A stretch of DNA of 64,000 nt. Origin: Xylaria sp. FL1777 (taxonomy: Eukaryota; Ascomycota; Sordariomycetes; Xylariales; Xylariaceae). The position numbers and the translations under genes were made by a program. Positions 1 to 10,141 of this stretch are shown one piece after another. The notes under the pieces were generated by a model. That model saw nothing but the letters and a program-made list of their open reading frames with translations. It ran no database searches and had not been told where the DNA came from. The DNA lies in the NCBI GenBank assembly GCA_022578965.1, contig MU400513.1, positions 434,001-498,000 of the forward strand, given 5' to 3'. The first letter of the stretch is position 1, and each line of letters begins with the position of its first letter.

Positions 1-57
1 TGCTTCAATGGCAACTAGGAAAAGCCAAGATGATATCCATATTGAACCAAGACACGC

Positions 58-1314
58 TTAAGCAAGTCCGGCATAGATCTTTCCATATGAACTTAGCTGG
101 GTAGTCGACGTAAAGAGCTCGCCCACAGCAGCCATGAAGTACGAGTATTTCTCGACGAAGGCGTATTGTTCGGTGTTGAGGGCATCGACAATATCGCTCA
201 TGAAAGCATCAACGCTGCCACTCTCAGCAGCAAATTCAGTCACCCAGACCGGCTTGCCATCGCAAGCCGCGTTCACATCCTGGAGGTGTTTGAGGAAGAG
301 GGCTGCACCGTCCGAACCGCCGGGTCCATACCAATGAGCAGCGCAGAAGTCAACCTGGCACTTGCCATTGCAAGCGCTGAAGAACTGCTTAAGCCAATCG
401 ATACCTTGGTTGGCGTTCTCACTGCTCGAAATGGCCGGGGAGCTGATGCGAGCCTTTCCAGCGTAGGGGTTTAACCACTGGATATGGCCCGCAGCAGCGT
501 CTTGGGGAGACATATTTGCTTGGCTCGCAATATCGGGCTCGTTGAAGCCCAGCAAGGCATCGGCACCCTTGGCAATGGCACTAGTCGCAGCCGCGTCCCA
601 ACCGTTGGAATGGTCAGGGGCCGGAGACCAAAGCATAGGGTAGTAGGTCACTCCCTCGGGCAGGTTGCTGGTGGAAGATCCCCAGTTGTAAGCCCATGAT
701 GCCTTTCCGCCTAGTGAGATGAATTCTTGAACGAGACTGGCGTCGTTGAAGGCGAGACCACGCTTTTCGCCACTGCTCGGGATGGCGGTGGTCGTGGGTG
801 CAGCACTGGAGGAGGATGTGCTAAGAACGGCAGAAGAGGTGGTAGGAATAGCCGTGGTTGTCTCTGCCACGGAAGTAACCCCAGTTGGAGTGCTGACAAC
901 GGAAGTGACCTCAGCAGCAGTTGTCGTCGAGGGCTTCACGGCGGTGACCAGAGTCGTCGGGGTCACAGTTGGGACAGCAGCAGACGTGGTTGGCTCAGCG
1001 ATAACTACAGGTGTAGAACTGACCGCTGTAGCACTAGAGTGCTGCCTCGAGTGGCTATGAGGCTCATGAACCACAGCCGAGGTAGAAACGGCAATAGAGG
1101 TGGAAATGGCAGCCGAGGTGGAAACAGCAGCAGCCGTCGGTTCGTCACCCTCGGTGACAGTGACAGTCACATAGTCGGTGACAACAACAGTCTCAGTAGC
1201 CGCCCAAACAATTTCCCGCTTGTCGGCATGGATGTGCTGGTGACCGTGACCAGCAGCGACTTCCTTCATGGCAGCAGCGGCGCAAAGGGCCATCAAGCTC
1301 GTCTTCGAATGCAT
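58..1314 (-). CDS. GH128 (Asl1-like) cell-wall glucanase with Ser/Thr-rich stalk
   Basis: A single-exon protein of 418 residues. The N-terminus is a short hydrophobic secretion signal (about residues 1-21), followed by a His-rich patch and a VTDYVTVTVT strand. A Ser/Thr/Ala/Val-rich stalk of about 130 residues (55-182), probably heavily O-glycosylated, comes next. From about residue 185 a compact domain matches the glycosyl hydrolase catalytic core of family GH128 (fission yeast Asl1 type). GFNEPD carries the probable acid/base E259, and WVTEFA carries the probable nucleophile E360. Known members cleave or bind beta-1,3-glucan at the cell wall, and that role is inferred here. No GPI signal is visible at the C-terminus, so retention would depend on the stalk or on glucan binding. 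All the GC-rich overlapping frames on the other strand are shadows of the repetitive stalk. Confidence 0.9.
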   Translation of the reverse strand: MHSKTSLMALCAAAAMKEVAAGHGHQHIHADKREIVWAATETVVVTDYVTVTVTEGDEPTAAAVSTSAAISTSIAVSTSAVVHEPHSHSRQHSSATAVSSTPVVIAEPTTSAAVPTVTPTTLVTAVKPSTTTAAEVTSVVSTPTGVTSVAETTTAIPTTSSAVLSTSSSSAAPTTTAIPSSGEKRGLAFNDASLVQEFISLGGKASWAYNWGSSTSNLPEGVTYYPMLWSPAPDHSNGWDAAATSAIAKGADALLGFNEPDIASQANMSPQDAAAGHIQWLNPYAGKARISSPAISSSENANQGIDWLKQFFSACNGKCQVDFCAAHWYGPGGSDGAALFLKHLQDVNAACDGKPVWVTEFAAESGSVDAFMSDIVDALNTEQYAFVEKYSYFMAAVGELFTSTTQLSSYGKIYAGLA

Positions 1315-4300
1315 GGTGAATGAGAGTAGTCTTGAATGCGGTTAAAACTAGTTCGTGTTTAACAACAGAAAATCTGCTTCTTAATGTGTCGTAATGTTTG
1401 GTTTCTTTTTTGTCTTTCCGAAGCGTGAAAAGAATGTTGCGGTGCCAGCAGTTCGCAAGAGAATGTCGAGACGTATCAAGAGATATCGTCAGGTAAGGAA
1501 TGGAAGAGGTCCAAGAGGTATCTCTGGAGCCAACGCTCTGCGCAGTTCAATGGTGATGTGGACGGAAAAGCAAGTTGCGTTGGCGAGTCTATCAAAGACC
1601 AGGGAGCAATATGCGTCGACGAGGGAAATTGTCGAGTGGCACAGTTGAACTTTGCTGGAGTGGCTTCTTTATGTGCTGTCTATGTTATGTAAAAGTGTCG
1701 AAATTGCAGGATAACACGGCAGAACAGGTACAAAGAACGCAGGATGGACGTCTGGCGACCTAGATGAAGAAAGGAACGTGGGTGGAAAGAAATCAAGACC
1801 TGGACGGCGGTAGAGAGCCAAAAGGGAGAAGAGAATGTACGACGCTGGAGGCCGGATGGGAACACATATAAAGGAGCGAAATAAGGATGATGTGAAGGGT
1901 GAAGGGAGGGGTTCATTGTGCGCTGTCTGTGTAAGTGACTTGCTGGTCTTGCGGTCGTGAGCAGGCATTGTGGGGCCGCCGGGGTCGATCTGGCGATACG
2001 GATTCGTGCAAATGGGCGAATGGGGCCGAAATTAGGGAACAGCTGCAGGTACCTGGCGCAACACGACCGGCGCCAGGGCACGGGCTAGGTACCTTAGTGG
2101 AGGTACACCACAGTACCTGGCCACAGGTCAGGTCCCAGCTGTCGGGGGATTGTCAAATTAGCGTCAGCCACAGGGGCTCGCGAGAGCGCCAGGGGCAAGA
2201 TAGTGCCCGATCAACCGCGCCAGCTGTTGCTTGTTAACTCCAAGCCCCGCTAAAAGATGCGATCAGTGCAGCGGGTTGGCGGGTCGGCGGGGCTGGATAC
2301 AAAAGCCCGGTACGCTACCTTAGTGTACCTGAGGTCAGGTAACTAGTGGAAGCGCTGAAACCAGAAAGCTTGAATCCTCGTTGGCTGGTTCTTTCAGGGG
2401 GTTGAAGTTCGCCGTTTACACTGCGTACTAAGACAGGAAGGAGAAAAAAAAAAAAAAAAAAAGGTCCGCTATATGCATTCTGGGTCCTGTCAGGGCTGAC
2501 ATACCTAATTCTAGACGGTGTAAAATCAGAACTTTCTATTTAAGAATTACTGTGCATCAACATCACAATACCGATCTCGATTGATATATCCCAACTGCGT
2601 AATAATCGACATTGTCCGCCTGGTCTTTACAGAGCCTCAAAGGATGGGTTTGGAAAAATACCTATGATACTAATACCAAATCTTGGCACAAGCACCTGCT
2701 AACGGTGATGATGATAGCGGATGATATGATGATGAAAGATGACGAGGCCGCACGCGCTGTTGTAAAAAGTACGTGCATGTTGGCATCCCTTACTGTCGCT
2801 TGTCTGTACGTTTAGCGAATGTACACTATAGTGTCTAGTACAGATGTATACGCGCAGCTCACATATAAGATGTAGGTATCGGGTCACGGGATGGAACCTC
2901 TGGTTAGCACACCGGTGGTACCATCCGGCGGCGCATCGCTGCGAGGTACTATATGCCACTATTCCTAGCCAATCGTTTAGTGACGGTGCAGTGGACTGCG
3001 GCTCGTAAGACCACCTGTGCCTGGTTTTCTCCCCCAACCCCATTCCTTGATGGTAGTCTGTGGTATGCAGGTACCTACACCGGTTTTCTAACAGAACTGA
3101 CCAAGGACACCTGGACTTGAGCTGCAAGGAACGCGCGGACAAGGGCACGAAACAGACGAATCGGACGAACTGTGTGGAGATGTCAGCAAAGAGTAATCCT
3201 CTCCAAAAAGCCACAGTACATGTACATATGCGTAGCTGGGCAATCCTCTGCGTCTATTTTTGTAGGGCCAGCCTTCCCAGCGACGACATCAACTGCCCAG
3301 TGCGGGAATGGAAACAATAAAAGGCACCGCCTCCGTCTGTTCCTTTCCATGAGCCCAGCCATCTGCCTCCAGCCATCGACTAGCCATTTTGTCTTACTGC
3401 GTACGAGTCGACGAGCTCGAAATCGAAATGAAGCCGTGGCTAGTCGTCAGACGATAAATTCACCATTCCAGAAGCTGTAATTGAAATCCGGTTCTAGAAT
3501 CAACAGTGTGGACACATGCACTTGTTTTTGATCCCTACCAATAGATATGAAAACAAGCTAATATCGTTCGCCATACGTAGTACTACGTATGCCAACTTCC
3601 ATCTGCTCACTCGTGAGATAGTTTCGCTCGGCTTGCAAATCTAGTTTATCTGCCGGATATAAGTCCTACGCTACATGACCGCGAACAGGGGTGTACAAAT
3701 GTCGAAAATGGAAGAAAAAGCCTTATCGCCACCTACTAATAATTTTATACCGGTAATACAGGTCCTCCGCAAAATACCTACATAAGTACATGTAGAGTTG
3801 ACAGCGATGCGCTTGCTGCCCAGGTGGTCAATCAACGACCTATGCATCAATATAATATGTAAGCTTGACTGTTCGCACTGCAAGGACAGTGGCGTGAATG
3901 GCTGTTTCAACATACGCAACCGAATTGTGCCGGTATCTGATTCGACCCACGTGGGTTACTAGTACCTACCTAGATGCGTATGGGTTAGTAGGTATGGTAA
4001 CGTACTGTCTATACTACGTACACGTAATATGTCGTACACTAGTAGGTACTACACTAAGTACATGTAGATACTTACCTACCTGGTGTACGTAAACAGGAGA
4101 AGTTTCTAGCGCTAAGGCTCCTAGCCAATGGTCTAGGCCCTGAGCACCCTCCCTTTCCTTGAAAGCAAAAAGGCCCTGCTGGCGTCCCTGTTCGTCCTCG
4201 ACAGCAACAAGCAACATCGAATTTTCATAATTACATGTCCCGTACTTTACAATCCAGAAACAAGATTATCCCTCTTGTTACGGCGTACAGTAGGTAGATA

Positions 4301-5909
4301 CACAGAGCCGATCCAATATCGGCCACTTGACACTCGCCTTTTAGGACTATGTCCTCCAAAATGAGGCAGTTCTATTGTCTTTTTCCAGGCTTCACTTCCA
4401 AAAAAACTGGGAACATTCCTCGATGTGATCTGGTTTTGTGACATTGGTGTAGAAGATTTGTGCAACTAGCTAACCTCGGCCTCTGCTGTCCTGTCACGTT
4501 CATACTTGATGCAACAAATTCCACGACATACCTATCATATTGCCCTCGAAAACCCTGTATCAGTCACTCTACGGCTTCTCGCATGAACCGCCACACTATC
4601 GTCAAAGCCTTGATCCGGGGTCGACCTAGGTATCATCTAGCTGCAACCTTGACGGGAACGTGTACGTGCATATGTACGATATTGCGCAATGACAACAACA
4701 ATAACATACCACAGTATGTAGTGTGCCCTGAAGTGATCGGAACTGGTCCGACGTATGCTTCTCATGAGAGTCTGCCGATGAGACCTGTGTGCGATTAGTC
4801 AGCTCAACTTACAATGTATACACTACCTACGACCTCAACCAGACACTTCGAGACAATGGGTTATCGAGACGATTGTATTTTCAACAGGAATTATATTTCA
4901 AGCCATTCATGATTCGTGGCTTTTCATGCTCATTGGAATTGTTTCTCGTAATGTTGCCAATGGTTGAAAATATACCACGAGCTAGAATGGGAGGGGAATA
5001 CTTGAATCTGACGGATGATAGCGATGATTAGGTCTGACCACAGTTCTCGGTGTCTCATTCGAGAATTTGACATTTAGGCAGACGCTTAGCAGATGCGAGC
5101 ACTGAGAAGCTTACTGTTTCTCCTTTTTGGTGACCCTTCAGGTGATGATCTTCTCATATCGGTACTAATTAACTTATCTATCAATTCACCACTAACCTGG
5201 TTTCCAGATTTCTGATATAGCAACTAAAACCCAGCTGCAATGAGGCGTCGCAATGCCTGTTCGCATCATTGCCCGCATGCAAACGAAATGCTAGTAAATT
5301 GTGGCGGACGGTACCAAATTATATACATTAATGGAAGGTATATCAACTAGCGCGCGACATAATCGTTGACCGCTATCGACCCTCAACTCTTCTTGTCCCT
5401 TTAAATACGGACAATACCTACCTAGTATCGAGTAAACTTCTTAAGGATACGATGACGACAATTCGAAGCTACCAGCTAGACGAGTGGTCTTTGGTGTTGC
5501 GCGATCTGACTCATCGGAAGTGAGGTTGCAATATTGCCAAGACCTGTGTGTTGGTGCTTGCCGGGGGGTGACGATGATGTTGATGATGATCATTCACCAC
5601 CACCGCACGAGACACTTCACCCCAGCCTCGAAGGTGGTCCAGCAGGCCAATAACAGCTCGCGTGCTCAGCCCTAGATCTGCTCTTTCGGCGACACTGCCC
5701 CGACTGGACACGTGATTGACTTAGGTAGTCCTTGATATTGCTTGGCACCAGAGCACTCCATTCCTTCTAGAAGTTTATCCAAGGGCTCTTGGAAATTTTG
5801 AGAAGCTATCTCACGGAGGAGACTTCTCCCAATTGTCCTTGCCTTCAGTGGTCTCTCGTGAAAGTCTGTTGCCTTCAATTCAGCAAAAGCACATGCTTGG
5901 ACACCCGTT
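1315..5909. other. 4.6 kb stretch without a convincing gene
   Basis: Only short unsupported reading frames are present. None shows a recognisable domain or a plausible intron chain. It contains a poly-A run (2443-2462), a 20-bp perfect palindrome (3572-3591), a stretch dense in GTAC/ACGTA/TACCTA words (about 3950-4090), and a GAT/CAC-rich patch near 5570-5605. The first few hundred bases probably hold the promoter of the GH128 gene, and the last few hundred that of the zinc-cluster regulator. Confidence 0.6.
2443..2462. repeat. poly-A tract (A20)
   Basis: An uninterrupted run of about 20 adenines in intergenic DNA. No target-site duplication or retroelement remnant was recognised next to it. 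Confidence 0.9.
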
Positions 5910-7716
5910 ATGGAGCCTATAGATTTCAACCAATCTACAACCCTACCCCTCCTGACTCTTGGGAGTAACAACACTGAATTTGACTATTCAGCTTACTTAC
6001 AAGACGATGAGCTCGATTACCTCGGGGATGCTGGCTCTTCGGGGTCAGCATCAGTAATGAATGAAGTTGCCTCTGCTGGTGTTTCGCCGCCTACTTCAAT
6101 AATCGCTAGGAGCAATTCCAATCAAAAGCCAAGGTTGGAGAGAAGAGGTCACACCAAGAGTCGTCGTGGATGTTACAACTGCAAGAGACGGAGAATTAAG
6201 GTAATGCTTCTATGCTATAATTTGCATTTGGCATTACTAAGGTTAGCTCAACAGTGTCAAGAAACTCGACCATCGTGTGGGCACTGCGTTAAGACAGGTC
6301 TCAAATGCGAATATCCGCTCGTGCCCCAGATCACTCACCAAGTGAGCCTCTCGTGTTTTAGTTTCGACTTGCTCTATGTTGACTGTTTATAGCCGCAACA
6401 TCAAATCCCTCTTTTTAGTCTTCAAGATATGCGCTTCTTCCAGCACTTTCTCTTGACCTGCTGTCCACATCACCCGTTGGGAAATGAGTCGATTTGGACA
6501 CATGAGATACCATGTCTGTCCCAAAACGTAGGTTACCTCAGCCTAAGGCGTCCGACATACTAATAAACATTTTAGCACGAGTATCTGAGTATGTATCCAG
6601 TACCCCCTGATAACTCCTTGGAGGCTATACCAGCTTGCTGCCTGACAATATATTTCCTTGTAACAATCCTCAAGTAGATGTAACTAATCGGTTGGCTATC
6701 GTAATTCTAGTGCACGCTATTCTAGGTCTTGCAGCTTCCGACTTAATGCCTCAGGACCCGAGCCTCGTCACCTTCGCTATGGCGCACCGATTAAAGGCGA
6801 TCAAAGCTATCAAGAAGACGCTAACTGACGTCCCTAAATCAAATACGTTTGAGGAAGGCAACGCGTTACTCGCTACGTGTTATGCCCTCACTTTCCAATC
6901 AATCATGCTCGATGACGGTATGGCAGAGTTTATGACGTTTTGTCGAGGTATTCTCATTGTCGCGATCCAAATGCACTGCAAGGGCTCCAAATTCTTATTC
7001 ACCAACTTCTTCGGCGAAGAACATATGGGTGCTCTGCAGCCTTTGATAGAATCAATTCCCCCTATCAAGAAGGACTGGACCGACATGGCTGTAGCGAACA
7101 TCTCTGCTCTTGGACCTCTCTGCAAACAACAAGTCGAAATTGACTACCACCAGCTTATAACTGACATTGCGAAGGCCCTATATACCTCTCCATTCCTAGG
7201 TAAGCCTCTGTCTAAGCACGAAAAGTCTCGATCCAATTCTGATTATCCCTTTATCTAGCATACCAAATGCTTTGCAAACACTAGTAGGCATACAACTTTT
7301 TACTATTTACTCCATAGGCTACGATCCGCCACAATATGGTCACATATATACCCGTGAAACCAAACCCACACCCACCAGGACTCTATTCTAACACTTGAGT
7401 TAGTGGCTGGTGGATGCAAATTCCGCACGAGAACTTTCAAAGCCTTATCGACGGCGGAAACCAGGTGTGTCTATTGCTTGCTTCGCACTGGATTGCCTTG
7501 AAACAGATCATGGCCACTATCAGCGGGGCCGAGCATAAGCAACGTCCGCAACAACATGTCCGAAGGGATGGTGATATGGACCTCGGGATGGTCCGGTGGC
7601 TGAAGCACATTAACCGACATATCGACGCCGATCATCAGCAGTATAACCAGTGGCCTCTCTGGGTTGAGGCGCAGCTGGATATAGATCTCGGTTGTTTTGG
7701 CAAAGAGTTGCATTGA
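5910..7716 (+). CDS. Zn2Cys6 fungal transcription factor (seven exons)
   Basis: Exons inferred at 5910-6200, 6255-6341, 6393-6527, 6576-6588, 6711-7199, 7259-7283 and 7404-7716. They join in frame to about 450 residues with canonical GT/AG sites and CTAAC-like branch points. An N-terminal binuclear zinc cluster (about residues 88-116) has the spacing C-x2-C-x6-C-x6-C-x2-C-x6-C, preceded by the basic GHTKSRRGC segment. The middle part contains FSLQDMRFFQHFLL and HEYLMHAILGLAASDL, and the end contains WWMQIPHENFQSLI. These are typical of the fungal-specific regulatory domain found in UPC2-like and other C6 proteins. The product should be a nuclear DNA-binding regulator, but its targets cannot be read from the sequence. 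The first intron (54 nt) lies inside the zinc cluster, is a multiple of three and has no stop, so a retained-intron form is translatable. Exon 4 (13 nt) and exon 6 (25 nt) are very small and are the least certain parts. Confidence 0.85.
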
Positions 7717-8762
7717 GAGATATGCGTGAAGTTGCTTATCATATACACGAAAGAATGCCTAATGTGCTCTAACTTTTATAGATACCATAGTGTTGCCCGA
7801 GCTCTTATCTTCAGTCCCAATTACCTACCTACATATTAACTTAAACTCAGAAACATTTACAATTCGCATTCACATATCTCTATAGTAAGGCGATTACGAT
7901 GCGATGGATGATCCGGGGACTCTGTTTTGCCTATCCAACATGCTATCTTAACATCGATGATGAGTCAACGGGCAGCAAGCAGCTTCTCGAAAAGGAAGAA
8001 CTCAAGACATTAGCCAGCCGTAAATGGCTTACCGACAATGGTAGCCTACACCGCCACATTAGTACCAAATACCGTAAAAGTGGCCGGGGCTTTTATGCAG
8101 CTCATCATGCACCTCGCTTTCATCGTATTTCGCGTACGTCAGATAGTTCATTAGTGTCGTCTACCAAGAAAAAAAATCCAGCTTTTGCCGACTAGGCAGA
8201 CTACGCCACAGTCCGCTGTCCTGTCTTAGTCAAGTTTCGTCTTAGTGGTAAGGCTGAATTGTCTGGTTGTAGCCATTCTAGCCAATCGTATGTCTTTAAA
8301 TGCAGTCACTATATTGTCGCATCCCAAGCAACACAATTAGGTAAGTCTTGTGAAGATAAAGAGCAGATGATCAATAACATCAAGCTACTGCCGCGCCTCT
8401 TCGACTATGCTTGTTGAGATTGATATGAGCTCTTTCTCGATTGTCCCCATGATATTTGAGCGTCTGCTCTTCGCATTCCCCGTATTCCGGGTTCTCTTGG
8501 CTTGGTGGCGTTATAAGCTCCATGCCTAGAGCGTCATGGCGAGTATACACTAAGTCGTAGAGATCAGATATATAGATAGACTTACAACTCGCGATAGGTA
8601 GGTAATTGCTACTTTTCAAGATACAAGATAAACTTATATATCCTAGAAGAGAGGATATCATCTTATAACTTAACAAACCAGATTTTCCCCCTCGTCTTCC
8701 CCCTTATTCCACTCTATCACCAGATCTACAAGTACAGTCAACAACCGAGGGAGGAAGTCAAA
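7717..8762. other. intergenic region
   Basis: No recognisable gene. One ATG-initiated frame (7899-8195, 98 codons) has no family resemblance that I can see. The pyrimidine-rich stretch from about 8680 to 8760 directly precedes the next start codon and is probably leader sequence. Confidence 0.5.
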
Positions 8763-9773
8763 ATGGCATCAAGAGCACCCCCATACCATTTCCTTAGCAA
8801 CAGCTCAGAACCATCCCTAAAAGCGCCCACGCTACCCCCTTACACTGAGCACGCAGGCGCAACCCCAGCAGACGAAGATATCGAGCTAGCAGACCTCTCA
8901 CCATCGACATCAACCTCCTCACTCCACGCCTCAACAACAGCGGCAGGCTCATCATCATCTTCTTCTTCATCATCAACCGCCAACCCAATCTTCACACCAA
9001 CAAAGCAGCTACAAATCCAAACGCAAGGGAAAGACCTAATCGCCTTCCCAACCCCAACACGTCCAGGCCCAATCCCAATCTTCACCCTGACGCCCACGGG
9101 CCACCTCGACCGGCCCCTGTACCTCTCCGTGCGCCCGCAGTACCGCTCAGGCTCATGCTTCCTAACGTACGGCGATGACGAGACGCAGACGCCGCTGACA
9201 ACGACAACATACCGCTTCGGCTACGGACCCGGTCGTCGGCCCGTGATAACACTAGGCGACCCGACACAGAACCCCGCCATGGAAGACAACAACAACAACA
9301 ACAACAACAACAACGCGACGGCCTTCGAGCTCGTCGGCCGCAGCCTCTTCTCGCGCGCCACGCACTTCCGCGTGCCGGGTCTCGCGTCCTTCGGATGGCG
9401 GTACGCGAACGCCTCTGAGCGCGCCGCCGCCGCCGCGGGCGGCGCCGACAGTCTGCTCGTGTGCGAGGTCTTCGGGGACGACGGATTCGATGCGGGATAC
9501 GGCAAGGACGCGAAGAAAAAAGAGAAGGCGAAGGTGAAGGCGGCGCGGCGCGTGGCGCAGCTCGTTCGCAATGAGACGTTCCGCAGTCCCGGGTCCTCGC
9601 GGTCGTCGGCGGGCAACGGGGGCCGGCTGATGCTGGATCTGGCGCCGTTCGAGGAGAAGTTGCGGGAGCGCGTCGAGTGGCTTGTTGTTACGACCGCTGT
9701 CGCCATGCTGAAGCGCGAGGTCGATAGGCGGCGGGCGCAGCAGATTGCTGCTATTTCGGCTATTGGGAGTTGA
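8763..9773 (+). CDS. low-complexity protein of unknown function
   Basis: An uninterrupted 336-codon frame beginning in a good context (gtcaaaATGGC) after a pyrimidine-rich leader. I do not recognise a named family. The first 80 residues are Pro/Ser/Thr-rich with a run of serines. Residues about 90-165 form a beta-rich segment (FTLTPTGHLDRPLYL, YRFGYGPGRRPVITLG). A run of asparagines encoded by AAC repeats follows at about 175-183, then ELVGRSLFSRATHFRVPG and FGWRYA. The C-terminal third is rich in Lys, Arg and Ala and ends in a probable amphipathic helix (VATAVAMLKREVDRRRAQQ-like). Third positions become strongly G/C-rich toward the 3' end, which supports real coding. The pattern of a lipid- or membrane-facing beta fold resembling fungal tubby-like hypothetical proteins is only a suggestion. 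Neighbours give no functional clue. Confidence 0.7.
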   Translation: MASRAPPYHFLSNSSEPSLKAPTLPPYTEHAGATPADEDIELADLSPSTSTSSLHASTTAAGSSSSSSSSSTANPIFTPTKQLQIQTQGKDLIAFPTPTRPGPIPIFTLTPTGHLDRPLYLSVRPQYRSGSCFLTYGDDETQTPLTTTTYRFGYGPGRRPVITLGDPTQNPAMEDNNNNNNNNNATAFELVGRSLFSRATHFRVPGLASFGWRYANASERAAAAAGGADSLLVCEVFGDDGFDAGYGKDAKKKEKAKVKAARRVAQLVRNETFRSPGSSRSSAGNGGRLMLDLAPFEEKLRERVEWLVVTTAVAMLKREVDRRRAQQIAAISAIGS

Positions 9774-10141
9774 TGATGGGGATGGTGTTTGATGTGGTTG
9801 GTGGGTGCTAGGGTTGTAGTGATTTGGTTTTGAGGATAACTACCTGGCTTTTTTACTGTTATATATGTTTATTAGTAATGTGAAGCTATAACTATAGTTA
9901 TATGTCTTTGATATGTGATTATTGGTGCAAATTTGATAACCCTCGTTAGTATTTGAGTCCAACCATACTCATGTGTTTAATGTTCTGTAGCTCACCTCAT
10001 TTTATTGACCTGTGGGTAGTAGACGTTATTGTATCGATCGTTGCCTGCTTTCCTCCAGAAAAGAACCCAAGGATAAACACTTCGAATTCTAAGGATCCTG
10101 ACCGTAAGGAGCAACCAAATGGGTATATATTGCTAGACAAG
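9774..10141. other. convergent 3' intergenic region
   Basis: An AT-rich stretch between the end of the hypothetical gene and the end of UTP7, which converge here. It should hold both polyadenylation regions. Nothing else is seen. Confidence 0.5.

Noticed and set aside
727..1323. Plus-strand Gly/Arg/Ser-rich frame opposite the GH128 stalk
   Set aside because: Shadow of the low-complexity Ser/Thr stalk.
7899..8195. 98-codon frame after the Zn2Cys6 gene
   Set aside because: Starts at an ATG and is charged at first sight, but there is no recognisable domain, no codon bias and no intron partner. It could be a decayed fragment.
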